Shown one piece after another: positions 36,483 through 47,001 of a stretch of 51,915 nt of DNA (positions are counted from its first letter, which is position 1; each line of letters opens with the position of its first letter). The notes under the pieces are model-generated. The model was not told the origin of the DNA. It worked only from the letters and a program-made list of their open reading frames with translations, and did no database searches. The stretch lies in the NCBI RefSeq assembly GCF_003933245.1, contig NZ_QUSX01000005.1, forward strand, positions 1 to 51,915. The letters run 5' to 3'. Made by a program: the position numbers and the translations under genes. This DNA comes from Maribacter algicola. Its GTDB lineage: Bacteria > Bacteroidota > Bacteroidia > Flavobacteriales > Flavobacteriaceae.

Positions 36483-37530
36483 ATGCCCCCCATACTTCCA
36501 AGAAGAAAGTTTTTAAAACCCACCATGAGCCTATCCGTTTCTACAGGGCATGATTTTCTCAAATGTCCAGTCCAAGAACGAACTACAAGCAAAATTGTAT
36601 TCAATACCAGAATAGAAAAGGGGCAACCATAGGCTTAATCGCTATAGGTTTTTTTTTGAATTCCTGCCCTTAACCAAAGGCCTACTGGAAAAAATGGGAT
36701 GAACTTTTTATTTACTGAAAGACTCACTAAGAGCCATGGGTATTTTAGCCATACCGATGTAGAACGGGCAGCCGACCTAATCCATATGTTCCAAAACAAA
36801 AATGTGGACGGAATACTATGTATTCGAGAATGTCATGGTTGCACCCAAATTTTGATCCTTATAGAATACGACCTAATACAATCCAACCCGAAACCACTCA
36901 TTGGCTTAAATGACGTAACGGCGCTATTAAACAGTATTTACAAGAGAACTGGTCTTATTACCTTACATGGCTCCGTGGGAGGCACCTTCGATGATAATTT
37001 CCCAAAAAAGGACTGTATTGATGCAATTCGAAAACCCGAACAAGAAATGATCTTACAAAATGCCAAACGTATAAAAGAACATCGTTAAAACCCTTAATAA
37101 TAACGATATACCATCCATCCCGGTATGGCAAAGGGTGTACTCCGTGGAGGAAGTCCCAGCTTGATAAATGCCCTCATAGGATTTCCCTATGAAATTGATT
37201 TTACCCACAATTTGGTTTATCTTGTAGATGCTGGCGAGGCACCTTATTAAATGGATAGAATGCTGACCCAGTTACTATAGGGAAAACTTTTTAAAAAGGC
37301 TTCGGGTATTCTTTTTGGTGTTTGTAAAGGATACAATTCAATTTCGGACACCCATTCATTTAATTTAAAAGAAAGTAATACTTAACAGAATAAAATCTTT
37401 GGGAATTACCGCTGCCTATAGATTTAGTTTTTGAAATGTGGAACAAGACTTCACATTTCCCATCGGGACGCAAGCCTTTTTTGATACATATGAACAACAG
37501 TTCAAACTAACCGAAAAACCAATTGCCTGT
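36483..37530 (+). pseudogene. Decayed LD-carboxypeptidase (peptidase family S66)
   Basis: Three reading frames carry successive pieces of one S66 peptidase, an enzyme that trims tetrapeptides in cell-wall recycling. In order: a leader with RRKFLKPTMSLSVSTG (ATG 36483), KGATIGLIAIG near 36618, LTKGLLEKMG, then the longest piece at 36699-37088 (HGYFSHTDVERAADLIHMFQNKNVDGILC, KPLIGLNDVTALLNSIYKRTGLITLHG), next RGGSPSLINALIGFPYEIDFTHNLVYLVDAGEAPY followed by a stop and MDRMLTQLL, and finally VEQDFTFPIGTQAFFDTYEQQFKLTEKPIA near 37440. At least three frameshifts and several stops separate them. Also the catalytic region RGGYG reads RECHG and the HGPVG region HGSVG. Confidence 0.88.
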
Positions 37531-37539
37531 GCAATACAC

Positions 37540-39732
37540 TTAATTGGCTACTTCGCTGATGAATTTCAATCGGTATAACCGCAATTCCTCGTCCTCATAC
37601 TCGCCATCAAATTCCCTCATGGCATCCTCCAAGTTATCGGTTTTGGCCTCCAAAAAGTATTCGTGGATTTCTTCCTGTTGGTCCTCATCCAATACTTCGT
37701 CTATCCAATAGTCCAAATTCAGCTTTGTTCCACTATATACGATTTGTTCCATTTCCTTGATCAGTTCGGGTATTTCCAATCCTTTTGCGGAAGCAATATC
37801 ATCCAAGGGCAATTTTCTATCAATATTCTGAATAATATAGAGTTTTAAACCTGAATTGGCTCCGGTACTTTTTACTACAAGGTCATCCGGACGTAGTACT
37901 TCGTTTTCTTCAACATACGATGCAATAAAGGAAACAAAGGGCTTGCCATACTTCTTTGCCTTCCCCTCACCCACACCGTGAACATTCAGAAGCTCTTCCA
38001 ATGTTATAGGGTACTTAAGTGCCATGTCCTCCAATGACGGGTCTTGAAAAACCACAAATGGCGGCACACCCATTTTATTTGCTTGGGATTTCCTTAAATC
38101 CTTTAATTGCTTGAGCAAGTTTTCATCGGCTACACCACCGGCCTTTGAGGCTCCTACTATGGCGTTGTCATTTTCAGCGTTGTATACATGGTCCTTGGTC
38201 ATCATGAAGGAGTGGGGTTTCTTGAGAAACTCATGACCTTTATCAGTGAAGCGCAATACCCCATATTGTTCAATCTCCTTTTGCAAATACCCTGCTACCA
38301 GCATTTGCCGTATCAATGCCATCCAATGGCTCTTATCCTTGTCTGAGCCTATTCCAAAAAATTCCTTTTCATTGGTTTTATGTGAACTGATCAAGGCATT
38401 GTTTTTACCTCGCAAGGTATTTACGATTTCCTTGGACTTGAACTTTTCGCTGGTGCCATGTACCACCTTTAAGAGCTTAACGGCATCTTCCATGGCCTCA
38501 ACCTTTTCTTTGGGATTTCTGGTATTGTCATCCATATCTGCCCCTTCTCCATTGATTTCGTCAAATTCTTCCCCAAAATAATGGAGCATGAATTTTCTGC
38601 GTGACATGGATGTTTCCGCATAGGCAACTACTTCTTGCAAAAGGGCATTACCGATTTCCTGTTCCGCCACGGGTTTCCCGGCCATAAATTTTTCCAGCTT
38701 TTCAATATCCTTGTACGAATAAAAGGCCAGACAATGGCCTTCGCCACCATCCCTTCCTGCCCTACCGGTTTCCTGATAGTAACTTTCGATGCTTTTAGGG
38801 ATATCATGATGGATTACATATCGTACATCCGGTTTATCTATACCCATACCAAAAGCGATTGTCGCCACGACCACATTAACATCTTCCATCAGAAACATGT
38901 CCTGGTACTTGGAACGGGTCTTAGCATCAAAGCCGGCATGGTAAGGGACGGCACTAATGCCATTGACCTGAAGAACCTGGGCCAATTCCTCCACTTTTTT
39001 TCGGCTCAAACAATAAACAATCCCAGACTTGCCCTCGTTCTGTTTTATAAAACGAATGATGTCTGCGTCTATGTTTTCTGTTTTGGTCCTCACCTCATAA
39101 AATAGGTTTGGTCTGTTAAAGGAAGCCTTAAATACGGTGGCATCCCCAATGCCCAGGTTTTTAATAATATCTTCCTGAACCTTTGGTGTTGCCGTTGCGG
39201 TCAGACCTATTATAGGAATCCCTTCGCCCAATCTTGTAACAATAGCTTTTAGGTTTCTATATTCCGGTCTAAAATCATGGCCCCACTCAGATATGCAATG
39301 GGCTTCGTCTACGGCCACAAAGGATAGTTTTATAGAACGCAAAAACTCCACATTCTCGTCCTTGGTCAAAGATTCCGGTGCCACATATAATAATTTAGTG
39401 ATACCGTCCTTAATATCCTTTTTGACCTGCTTTATTTCGGTTTTGTTCAATGAGGAATTCAAAACATGGGCAATTCCCATTTCCGCGGAAACACCTCTAA
39501 TGGCATCCACCTGATTTTTCATCAAGGCTATTAGGGGAGAAACAATAATGGCCGTACCATCTTGCATGAGCGCCGGCAACTGATAGCACAACGACTTGCC
39601 ACCACCTGTGGGCATGATTACAAAGGTGTTCCTACCTTCCAAAATATTTTTCACCACGCCTTCCTGAAGCCCCTTGAACTGGGAAAAGCCAAAATATTTT
39701 TTTAAAGCGGCGTGTATATCAATTTCACTCAA
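37540..39732 (-). CDS. recQ: ATP-dependent DNA helicase RecQ
   Basis: A 730-residue 3'-5' helicase of recombination and replication-fork repair. Walker A MPTGGGKSLCYQLPAL, DEAH box VDEAHCISEWGHDFRPEY, the aromatic-rich loop, motif VI YQETGRAGRDG, the RQC domain and an HRDC domain (SLEDMALKYPITLEELLNVHGVGEGKAKKYG) are all present. A C-terminal extension of about 100 residues follows HRDC. The frame opens with a TTG at 39750 inside a -7 box (TACTTTTG, 39748-39755). The TTG at 39732 (MSEIDIHAALKKYFG) fits the family start better. Its 3' end reaches the pseudogene. Confidence 0.94.
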   Translation of the reverse strand: MSEIDIHAALKKYFGFSQFKGLQEGVVKNILEGRNTFVIMPTGGGKSLCYQLPALMQDGTAIIVSPLIALMKNQVDAIRGVSAEMGIAHVLNSSLNKTEIKQVKKDIKDGITKLLYVAPESLTKDENVEFLRSIKLSFVAVDEAHCISEWGHDFRPEYRNLKAIVTRLGEGIPIIGLTATATPKVQEDIIKNLGIGDATVFKASFNRPNLFYEVRTKTENIDADIIRFIKQNEGKSGIVYCLSRKKVEELAQVLQVNGISAVPYHAGFDAKTRSKYQDMFLMEDVNVVVATIAFGMGIDKPDVRYVIHHDIPKSIESYYQETGRAGRDGGEGHCLAFYSYKDIEKLEKFMAGKPVAEQEIGNALLQEVVAYAETSMSRRKFMLHYFGEEFDEINGEGADMDDNTRNPKEKVEAMEDAVKLLKVVHGTSEKFKSKEIVNTLRGKNNALISSHKTNEKEFFGIGSDKDKSHWMALIRQMLVAGYLQKEIEQYGVLRFTDKGHEFLKKPHSFMMTKDHVYNAENDNAIVGASKAGGVADENLLKQLKDLRKSQANKMGVPPFVVFQDPSLEDMALKYPITLEELLNVHGVGEGKAKKYGKPFVSFIASYVEENEVLRPDDLVVKSTGANSGLKLYIIQNIDRKLPLDDIASAKGLEIPELIKEMEQIVYSGTKLNLDYWIDEVLDEDQQEEIHEYFLEAKTDNLEDAMREFDGEYEDEELRLYRLKFISEVAN

Positions 39733-39747
39733 ATTTATACTGTATTT

Positions 39748-39755
39748 CAAAAGTA
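39748..39755 (-). promoter_or_regulatory. recQ -7 box
   Basis: TACTTTTG on the minus strand. It overlaps the outermost possible start codon and supports the inner TTG at 39732. Confidence 0.45.
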
Positions 39756-39873
39756 TCAGGGTCGGAACAAGGAATCCCGATCACGGTCCAAATTAGAAAT
39801 TAAATTTTTATTTTAAACAACCAGATAACACTAAAATATTGAAGGATCAGTATCCAATCAAATTAAGTTTACG

Positions 39874-39881
39874 TAATTTTG
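39874..39881 (+). promoter_or_regulatory. kdsD operon -7 box
   Basis: TAATTTTG, 36 bp before the TTG start at 39918. No -33 TTG at the usual spacing. Confidence 0.45.
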
Positions 39882-39917
39882 TATTCTTAAAGATAACACA
39901 TCTTTACAAGAATACCA

Positions 39918-40904
39918 TTGATAAAATTAAATAATACATTGACATCCAATAGCACAATTCTTGAGCTGGCAAAAAGAACTATTGAAAAGGAACGGGATGC
40001 TATTGGACATCTGGCCACTTTGTTGGATGAGGACTTTTCCAAGGCGGTAGATTGCATTCTAAATTCCAAGGGCCGCGTTATTATTTCGGGTATTGGCAAG
40101 AGTGCCATTATAGCTTCGAAAATCGTAGCCACCCTCAATTCTACAGGGACTCCAGCTATCTTTATGCATGCAGCCGATGCCATCCATGGCGATTTGGGAA
40201 CGATTCAGGATGAAGACGTGGTTATTTGCATATCAAAAAGTGGGAGTACACCAGAAATAAAAATGTTGGTGCCCCTTATAAAAAGAGGCAAAAATACCTT
40301 GATCGGTATGACCGGGAGTCCAGATTCATTTTTGGGCAAACAAGCAGATTTCATCTTGAACACGTATGTTGACAAGGAAGCTTGCCCCAATGACCTGGCA
40401 CCAACTACGAGTACCACTGCCCAATTGGTCATGGGCGATGCGATTGCCATTGTATTATTGGAGCTTAGAGGATTCAGTGAGGCGGACTTTGCCAAATACC
40501 ACCCGGGGGGAGCTCTTGGAAAAAGACTGTATTTAAGAGTTGCCGATATTGCCAAGAACAATCAAATCCCCGCTGTTCAGGTAACTACGGAGGTGAAGCA
40601 GGTCATTGTCGAGATATCCAAAAAGATGCTCGGTGTCACCGCCGTTTTGGACGGAAAGAATGTGGTGGGAATTGTTACCGATGGTGATATTCGTAGAATG
40701 CTCAACAATCACGATAACATTAAGGGGCTTACCGCAGCGGATATTATGTCGACCGAACCTAAAACTATAGAAATGGACACCTTGGCGATAAAAGCCCTGG
40801 AACTGATGCAAAAAAAGGGAATATCACAACTATTGGCAATGGACAACGGGGAATACTCCGGTGTGATTCATTTACATAACCTTATTAACGAAGGTATTTT
40901 ATAA
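39918..40904 (+). CDS. kdsD: Arabinose 5-phosphate isomerase
   Basis: Converts ribulose 5-phosphate to arabinose 5-phosphate, the first step to KDO in lipopolysaccharide. The 328 residues hold a SIS domain (RVIISGIGKSAIIASKIVATLNSTGTPAIFMHAADAIHGDLG, SKSGSTPEI) and two C-terminal CBS domains, the KpsF/GutQ/KdsD layout. The motif PTTSTTAQLVMGDAIA is typical. The start is a TTG at 39918. The stop codon overlaps the tatC ATG by one base. Confidence 0.93.
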   Translation: MIKLNNTLTSNSTILELAKRTIEKERDAIGHLATLLDEDFSKAVDCILNSKGRVIISGIGKSAIIASKIVATLNSTGTPAIFMHAADAIHGDLGTIQDEDVVICISKSGSTPEIKMLVPLIKRGKNTLIGMTGSPDSFLGKQADFILNTYVDKEACPNDLAPTTSTTAQLVMGDAIAIVLLELRGFSEADFAKYHPGGALGKRLYLRVADIAKNNQIPAVQVTTEVKQVIVEISKKMLGVTAVLDGKNVVGIVTDGDIRRMLNNHDNIKGLTAADIMSTEPKTIEMDTLAIKALELMQKKGISQLLAMDNGEYSGVIHLHNLINEGIL

Positions 40905-41755
40905 TGGCAAAAAACAAGACCTCCCCAGATGAGATGTCCTTTTTGGACCATCTGGAAGAATTGAGATGGCATTTAATTAGATCTACCCTAGCCGTAGTCA
41001 TCATTGGAATCGTAGCCTTTGTATTTAGCAGGTTCATATTTGATGTCATCATCTTTGGCCCTTTAGATATGGATTTTCCCACGTACAAAGTCTTTTGTGA
41101 CGCTGCAACCTCCATTGGTATGGAATCGGATTTTTGTAAAGACAAAGTTCCATTTACCATCCAAAGTAGAACGATGTCCGGTCAATTTTCGGCAGATATC
41201 TGGACGGCCATTTGGGCTGGTATTATCATAGGGTTTCCCTATATCCTTTTTGAATTGTGGAAATTCATCAGTCCTGGGCTCTACGAAAAGGAACGTAAGC
41301 ATTCCAAAGGTTTCATCTTCATCGCATCACTCCTATTCTTTCTCGGGGTCTTGTTCGGCTACTATATTGTAGCACCTTTGTCCATAAATTTTTTAGGTTC
41401 TTATCAGGTAAGTGATATTGTCCTTAATGAATTTGACCTTGATAATTACATAGGACTTCTTAGATCGGCCGTCTTGGCCTGTGGAATTATTTTTGAGCTT
41501 CCAATTATCATCTACTTTTTAACAAAGGTGGGATTGGTAACTCCTGAAATTTTGAAGAAATATCGTAAGATAGCCTTGGTTATCGTCTTGATTATATCGG
41601 CCGTCATTACACCACCCGATGTTACTAGCCAAATTATTGTGGCCATACCTGTACTCATTCTTTATCAGGTAAGTATTTACATATCTGCCAGAGTATTGAA
41701 AAGGGAAGCAAAAAGGGAAGCTAAACTAAAAAAGAACCATGTCAAATCCAGTTGA
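40904..41755 (+). CDS. tatC: Sec-independent protein translocase TatC
   Basis: The core membrane subunit of the twin-arginine pathway, which recognises RR signal peptides. The 283 residues start with the typical MSFLDHLEELRWHLIRS and have six membrane helices, with the conserved FELWKFISPGLYEKERK loop after helix 2. An insertion of about 40 residues in the first periplasmic loop (PTYKVFCDAATSIGMESDFC) fits other Bacteroidota TatC. TatA is not in the window. Confidence 0.95.
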   Translation: MAKNKTSPDEMSFLDHLEELRWHLIRSTLAVVIIGIVAFVFSRFIFDVIIFGPLDMDFPTYKVFCDAATSIGMESDFCKDKVPFTIQSRTMSGQFSADIWTAIWAGIIIGFPYILFELWKFISPGLYEKERKHSKGFIFIASLLFFLGVLFGYYIVAPLSINFLGSYQVSDIVLNEFDLDNYIGLLRSAVLACGIIFELPIIIYFLTKVGLVTPEILKKYRKIALVIVLIISAVITPPDVTSQIIVAIPVLILYQVSIYISARVLKREAKREAKLKKNHVKSS

Positions 41756-42089
41756 GGAATTTAACGCCTATCGTTCAAAAATGAACGAGAAGCTTTTAGC
41801 GGACAACAATAAAGTCATCAAACGTATCTTTAATCTGGATACCAATGCCTATGCGCCGGGGGCCCTTGACGTAAAGACCAAGGAGCTATTGGGCCTAGTG
41901 GCATCGGCGGTACTTCGGTGTGATGACTGCGTAAAATACCATTTGGAGAGTTCCTTTAGGGAAGGTGCCTCCAAGGAAGAGGTCATGGAAACCTTAAGCA
42001 TTGCTACTTTGGTAGGGGGAACTATTGTAATTCCCCACTTAAGAAGGGCCTATGAATACTGGGAAACATTGGAGGGAATTCAAGGTTAA
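41739..42089 (+). CDS. Carboxymuconolactone decarboxylase (AhpD-like) protein
   Basis: A 116-residue helical protein of the CMD/AhpD family. The CxxC-x3-H motif CDDCVKYH suggests a thiol-disulfide or peroxidase-related role rather than decarboxylation. It overlaps tatC by 17 bp, and lptB follows after 51 bp. Its presence between these genes is common in Flavobacteriia but its job there is not known to me. Confidence 0.9.
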   Translation: MSNPVEEFNAYRSKMNEKLLADNNKVIKRIFNLDTNAYAPGALDVKTKELLGLVASAVLRCDDCVKYHLESSFREGASKEEVMETLSIATLVGGTIVIPHLRRAYEYWETLEGIQG

Positions 42090-42140
42090 AGATTTTATAA
42101 TTGCTTTTCTCCACCGCCAATTAGGGTTAGATTTGAAGAA

Positions 42141-42881
42141 ATGAAGCTAAGAGCAGAGAATATAATGAAATCCTACCGCGGCCGTCAGGTCGTAAAGGGT
42201 ATTTCCTTGGAGGTTAATCAGGGTGAAATTGTAGGCCTCTTAGGGCCCAATGGAGCTGGAAAAACCACCTCATTCTACATGATCGTAGGACTCATCAAGC
42301 CCAATGGTGGCAGTATCTACCTAGATGACATGGAAATTACCAATTTTCCCATGTACAAACGGGCGCAGAACGGTATTGGCTACTTGGCCCAAGAAGCATC
42401 CGTCTTTAGAAAACTTAGTATAGAAAAAAATATTTTAAGTGTACTGCAGCTTACCAAATTAAGTAAGAAGGAGCAACAAATGAAGATGGAATCCCTAATC
42501 GAGGAATTTGGTTTGGGACACATCCGTAAAAATCGTGGCGATCTCCTATCGGGTGGTGAACGAAGGCGTACCGAAATTGCGAGAGCCTTGGCGACCGATC
42601 CAAAATTTATCTTATTGGATGAACCATTTGCAGGGGTTGACCCAGTTGCCGTAGAAGACATACAGCGCATCGTAGCGCAATTGAAGAATAAGAATATTGG
42701 CATCTTGATTACGGACCACAACGTACAGGAAACCTTGGCCATTACGGAACGCTCCTATCTAATGTTCGAGGGAGGAATCCTCAAATCAGGTATACCGGAA
42801 GACTTGGCCGCCGACGAAATGGTCCGTAAGGTGTATTTGGGGCAAAACTTCGAGCTAAGAAAGAAGAAGCTGGATTTTTAA
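42141..42881 (+). CDS. lptB: LPS export ABC transporter ATP-binding protein
   Basis: The cytoplasmic ATPase that drives lipopolysaccharide export together with LptF and LptG. The 246 residues carry Walker [11 protein letters not shown]-loop, signature [16 protein letters not shown], Walker [21 protein letters not shown] and the H-loop [10 protein letters not shown]. The ending YLGQNFEL is typical of LptB. The matching permease is at 10587. It overlaps the next, convergent gene by 4 bp. Confidence 0.95.
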   Translation: MKLRAENIMKSYRGRQVVKGISLEVNQGEIVGLLGPNGAGKTTSFYMIVGLIKPNGGSIYLDDMEITNFPMYKRAQNGIGYLAQEASVFRKLSIEKNILSVLQLTKLSKKEQQMKMESLIEEFGLGHIRKNRGDLLSGGERRRTEIARALATDPKFILLDEPFAGVDPVAVEDIQRIVAQLKNKNIGILITDHNVQETLAITERSYLMFEGGILKSGIPEDLAADEMVRKVYLGQNFELRKKKLDF

Positions 42882-45292
42882 TTGGGATTGATTTCAACCT
42901 CTTCCACTGTAGAATAAAGAATACCCCCCTCTCCTATTCCTTCAATAAAGATTTTTATTCGTTCTATATTTAAGTGATTGAAGGTAAAGGAAGTGCTTCC
43001 GTTTTTATCTATTTCTAAATTGGGTTGCCAATCAATTGTCCCAAAGTTGTGAAATGAAGTATTGTTAAGGCTTGCATATTTAGGCACATAAAATTCCTTA
43101 ACAGGACTAAATCCATTTTTTACAGTATGTTCAAAAAAATCACTACTTACATATTTTCTACCTAAACCTGGGGCATCCTTATCAACACCTTTCTTCGTGT
43201 ATACCCTAATAACACCCCCAGCAGCACCTTGTTCCCCATTCCCTGACCGATCTATAAAATAGCTTTCCAATCTTCCTGTGGGAAAATCCATTAAAATGTT
43301 AAAATCGGAATATGGTATGTCATCTACATATAATCTTGGGGAGAGAGGTATTAATGAGAGTGCGGACGGCCTTTTGGAGGTTATTCTAATGCGGTCATAA
43401 CCTGTATTGGGTGCTTCCCAGACATTAAATCCGCTAGACCTTATAAGGTCCAATAATCTAGGGTAGTTGCCTTCTGTCTTCTGAGTGACTTTTATCAACC
43501 TACCCTCGCTAACAAATGGACTAACATAAATCTCCTCTTCTCTTTGTCCCTCTACAGTAACTTCATTTAGGGCGATGGTATTATCGGGAAGGACAAAATT
43601 AAAATTGTTTGAATCACTTAATTGGTATTCGAAAATTGTGCTTAAATATTCCAAAGGACGCTCATGTAGTAAATCCGAGGTTGACCCGTCGTCTATCCTA
43701 ACATATAAATTAGGTCTTGAAAACCTACCATTCGCATCGATTATCGTAAATTTCAAATTGTCCCCTCTATTCAAAAGAAAATTACTAAGGGTAAAACTAC
43801 CTGAATCCTCTTTCATCTTAATAATTTGGGGTAGCATTCCCTCACCAGGGTAGAACATGATATTTTCATTTTTTCTTAATTCGAAATTCAATGTCGCTAA
43901 AATATCAACTCCAGTCTCAAAACCATATCTGTCTACAGGTGGATTTTCAAAGATATTCTTCCAACTAAAACGGGACCAACCCTGCGTTAATAAAAGTAAA
44001 TCCAAATCCCTCTCTGTTTTTTCTGAAACGTTGGTGAAATAATATCGGGGGTCTTCTACATGTCCCTTTAAATAAGGGTTTAATAAAAAGGTACTGAAAA
44101 TATTATTTTGATGCCCGTAGGCCTTGGTATCAGCTGGTAGAATTGAAGCACTTAGATACTGTAGACCCCGTGATTTACCGGGTAAAGATATATTTACCGA
44201 TACCGAATCCAAACTCAATGATTCCAACGAAGTTGTCAACTCCCCCTTTTTAATCGATTGCCTATTAAATACCAATCTTTCCAATAATGGATTTCCCTCA
44301 AAATCCAACAACGTAACTATGTTGGTTCCCGGATGCAATGAATTTGCATCCAAAATATGGGAAACATAGTTTTCACCTTCCGGAAACTCAACATTCATAT
44401 GCTTTAAAAGTCCGTCCCTATGGAAAATCAAGGTATAAGGCCCATTTCCCATTGTAGCCCTTGTCTCTGGGTTCGTACCCAATAAAACTTGAATGCGACC
44501 CGCACCTATTCTCTTAATTGACATTATAACTCCTTTCGATTTGGAATTGGGCAGTAAAAATTTATGTTGAATTCCATTATAATCGTCCAGTGTTGCAGAA
44601 TATAGGCTACCCTGCACTGGTAAAAGGTCAAACTTTGAATGTCCAAAATCATTGGTTTTAAAAGATGTAATGGAGTCCCCTCGTTCATTTCTAACCACAC
44701 CAACAACTCCTTTGACCCCGTTTCCATTCGTATTTAAAACCTTCACCCCAACCGTTCCCTGTACCCCAGAAACCAAATGTCCACCCTCAGGAAGAAACTG
44801 CACATCTATTTTGTCGCTTTGGTTTTTGTCTATTGTCTTAGAACCCTTAATTACCTCAAATTGTGAAATGAATGAATCATCTTCCCTAAAATTTCGTATC
44901 CAGCTTGTAGATGCCTTAATATAGTAAGTACCCTTACCAAAAGTAGAATCAATCATTACCTGTCCCTGTGATAAACCATCCCTGCTAAGAAATAGTTCCT
45001 TTTTTACCTGACGGCCCACTGAATCATAAATACCAACGTACAAGTTCAGTGGTTCCTTTAAAAGATTATTTTTCAATCGATTGTAGAGATAACCCTTGAA
45101 CCAAAGGTGTTCGCCTTGAACAAAAACACTTTTGTTTAAATGAAGAAAAACAGATGCCCTTGGCATACCAAAATATTCCTTAAAAGCAGGTTTTATTTTT
45201 TTATCAATACTTAGATTTTGTGCGTTTAAAAAGGTAATACCTGTAAAGGCAACAAAAAACAAAAAAAGAGTAGAACTAGGTCTGAATTTCAT
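42878..45292 (-). CDS. Large exported protein with MG2-like and TonB-plug-like domains
   Basis: An 804-residue exported protein. Signal peptide to about residue 25 (FLNAQ). Residues 45-135 resemble the macroglobulin MG2 domain ([25 protein letters not shown]). After several beta-rich segments, residues about 600-720 resemble a TonB-receptor plug ([46 protein letters not shown]). No receptor barrel follows. The C-terminus is a short beta domain. Such MG2-plus-plug proteins are widespread in Bacteroidota and lack a firm function. Confidence 0.78.
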   Translation of the reverse strand: MKFRPSSTLFLFFVAFTGITFLNAQNLSIDKKIKPAFKEYFGMPRASVFLHLNKSVFVQGEHLWFKGYLYNRLKNNLLKEPLNLYVGIYDSVGRQVKKELFLSRDGLSQGQVMIDSTFGKGTYYIKASTSWIRNFREDDSFISQFEVIKGSKTIDKNQSDKIDVQFLPEGGHLVSGVQGTVGVKVLNTNGNGVKGVVGVVRNERGDSITSFKTNDFGHSKFDLLPVQGSLYSATLDDYNGIQHKFLLPNSKSKGVIMSIKRIGAGRIQVLLGTNPETRATMGNGPYTLIFHRDGLLKHMNVEFPEGENYVSHILDANSLHPGTNIVTLLDFEGNPLLERLVFNRQSIKKGELTTSLESLSLDSVSVNISLPGKSRGLQYLSASILPADTKAYGHQNNIFSTFLLNPYLKGHVEDPRYYFTNVSEKTERDLDLLLLTQGWSRFSWKNIFENPPVDRYGFETGVDILATLNFELRKNENIMFYPGEGMLPQIIKMKEDSGSFTLSNFLLNRGDNLKFTIIDANGRFSRPNLYVRIDDGSTSDLLHERPLEYLSTIFEYQLSDSNNFNFVLPDNTIALNEVTVEGQREEEIYVSPFVSEGRLIKVTQKTEGNYPRLLDLIRSSGFNVWEAPNTGYDRIRITSKRPSALSLIPLSPRLYVDDIPYSDFNILMDFPTGRLESYFIDRSGNGEQGAAGGVIRVYTKKGVDKDAPGLGRKYVSSDFFEHTVKNGFSPVKEFYVPKYASLNNTSFHNFGTIDWQPNLEIDKNGSTSFTFNHLNIERIKIFIEGIGEGGILYSTVEEVEINPN

Positions 45293-45444
45293 CCTGTTTT
45301 TTCCCTAAATATAAAAACAGTACCGGTAAGAATATTTTTTTAAGTCTAAGTTTGACAATACTTTAACGTATAGAATTACGCACAAGCAATGCTTCCGTAA
45401 CAACAAAATATTAAAAGTAGTTTATGTGATTTTAATCTAAACTT

Positions 45445-46053
45445 CTAAACAATCTTAGAAAAAATATAGTACAATTGCGAGGCTATCTCCAAACTTCTTT
45501 CCATGTATTTTTCCGTTTGTTGTTCCGTTCCGTCAAAAGCTTTGGGATCATTGAATGTAAGTGGAATTCTCCGTTCCGCCCCGGGAATATACGGACAATT
45601 TTCATCTGCATGCCCACAGGTCATAATAGCCGAAAAATTTGATTCTGGATTAAAAGAATGATCGTAGGTTTTTGAAAAACCGATTATTGGTTGGCTATTA
45701 GCTCCATATTTTATGGAATAAATAGGATTATTACCATCCGATAGTTTACTAATCTTAAAACCAGAACTTACCAAGGTTTCCGCAATTTTTGGAAACAGCG
45801 CTGTAGCTTCGGTGCCACCAGAATAGCAATAAACATTTGGGATTTCAAAATAAGCGGCGATTGTCTGCGCCCAAATTTGCGACAAATGACTTCTTCTGGA
45901 ATTGTGGGTACAAACAAAGTTCAGGTCGATATTTTCTCCTTTGTCCTTCTTCTCTTGAATGAAATTAATTAGTATTTGTAAAATTCGTAAGCGATCTGCA
46001 TCAGGCCTATATCCATTAAGACCTTCAATACATTCTTTTATTTCATTAAACAT
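45445..46053 (-). CDS. Low-molecular-weight phosphatase-like arsenate reductase
   Basis: A 202-residue cytoplasmic protein of the LMW tyrosine phosphatase fold. The P-loop VCTHNSRRSHLSQ gives Cys-x5-Arg. A second pair, C-x6-C in MTCGHADENCPYIPG, matches the thioredoxin-coupled ArsC class that reduces arsenate to arsenite. No arsR or efflux pump gene is next to it in the window. The longest frame starts at a TTG (46062) inside the promoter, so the ATG at 46053 is used. An ArsR-type palindrome lies just upstream. Confidence 0.86.
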   Translation of the reverse strand: MFNEIKECIEGLNGYRPDADRLRILQILINFIQEKKDKGENIDLNFVCTHNSRRSHLSQIWAQTIAAYFEIPNVYCYSGGTEATALFPKIAETLVSSGFKISKLSDGNNPIYSIKYGANSQPIIGFSKTYDHSFNPESNFSAIMTCGHADENCPYIPGAERRIPLTFNDPKAFDGTEQQTEKYMERSLEIASQLYYIFSKIV

Positions 46054-46059
46054 AGTTAT

Positions 46060-46086
46060 CAAATAATATTATCGCAATATTACGAT
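46060..46086 (-). promoter_or_regulatory. Promoter and ArsR-type operator of the arsenate reductase gene
   Basis: A -7 box close to consensus (TATTATTTG, 46060-46068, minus strand) is directly followed upstream by the near-perfect 16-bp palindrome ATCGCAATATTACGAT (46071-46086). Half-sites of the ATCG-N-AATATT-N-CGAT type are typical of ArsR/SmtB operators. A repressor bound here would block the promoter. Confidence 0.6.
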
Positions 46087-46126
46087 TATAACTATATGAA
46101 ATTATGACAACAACAAATGATAACCT

Positions 46127-46933
46127 TTATTTAATCTCAAAGGTCAAGGTAGCCCAATTGGATTCATAATCCACGACATCGCCTTCCTTCTTTTCCATAT
46201 GAATTGTGGCCACGTACCACTTTCCTTTTGAGGTGGGCAGAATACTTACCATTCCATTCGCATTTGACTTTACGGAATTTTCGTTGGCATGGGCATCCTG
46301 ACCCGGCATGGAAGTACTGTAGTGAACCGTATGGTTGGCCAAAGGCTTACCGTTTCGCAACAATTTAAATGCGATCCTGTCTCCCAAGGATATTTCAAAA
46401 GGATTGTTCAAGGGTACAAATTCTATGGGATAGCCCAAGGGTTTCATGAAATCAATGGAGGTATTTTCTCCCACCTGCAATAATGCCTTCACATGTTTCG
46501 AATACCGTTCCTTTGCCCCATTTTTTGAAATCCCTGCTTGTTTTCTGTCAGCTATGGTACTTTCCAGGCCTTCGTGTTCCAAATATTCATTGAAATCATT
46601 GGCGTTCATTTCCAATATCCTGGGCAAAGTGGAGATGCCTGCCACATAGGTGCCCGATTCACCCGTCGTATATTTTAGGTAGGTGATATTGTTTTCACTA
46701 TAATAATCACTGTTGGATGGTTCAAACTGGTACCCAGGCCCCAAAATTTTGGCCTTTACAATGCGGTCACTTGTAATTTCATTCTCACTTGTATCAAAGG
46801 TACCATTGAACAAGTATAGCAATCCCGAAGTATTGGGTTTCAAAAAATGGGAATCAGACTTTAAAAAAAGTTCATGTGAAGAACAAAGTAGCACTAGAGC
46901 GAGTAGGGAAAGTGATCGGAATGCGATTTTCAT
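46127..46933 (-). CDS. DUF4198 family exported protein
   Basis: A 268-residue exported protein (ATG 46933; a longer frame to 46957 is possible). Leader MKIAFRSLSLLALVLLC is followed by SSHELFLKSD, the His-containing start typical of DUF4198 proteins, some of which bind nickel or other metals. The C-terminal part holds a beta-sandwich (NGKPLANHTVHYSTSMPGQDAHANENSVKSNANGMVSILP). The Cys in the leader could make it a lipoprotein. Function is unproven. Confidence 0.82.
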   Translation of the reverse strand: MKIAFRSLSLLALVLLCSSHELFLKSDSHFLKPNTSGLLYLFNGTFDTSENEITSDRIVKAKILGPGYQFEPSNSDYYSENNITYLKYTTGESGTYVAGISTLPRILEMNANDFNEYLEHEGLESTIADRKQAGISKNGAKERYSKHVKALLQVGENTSIDFMKPLGYPIEFVPLNNPFEISLGDRIAFKLLRNGKPLANHTVHYSTSMPGQDAHANENSVKSNANGMVSILPTSKGKWYVATIHMEKKEGDVVDYESNWATLTFEIK

Positions 46934-47001
46934 AATATAATATTTTGAACGTTTCATGATTTACGAAGTTATGACATTAAGGGTTTTATTTTAAAGCCGA
47001 T

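Noticed and set aside
36699..37088. Independent 129-residue gene
   Set aside because: It is the middle fragment of the decayed S66 peptidase, with the other fragments in neighbouring frames.
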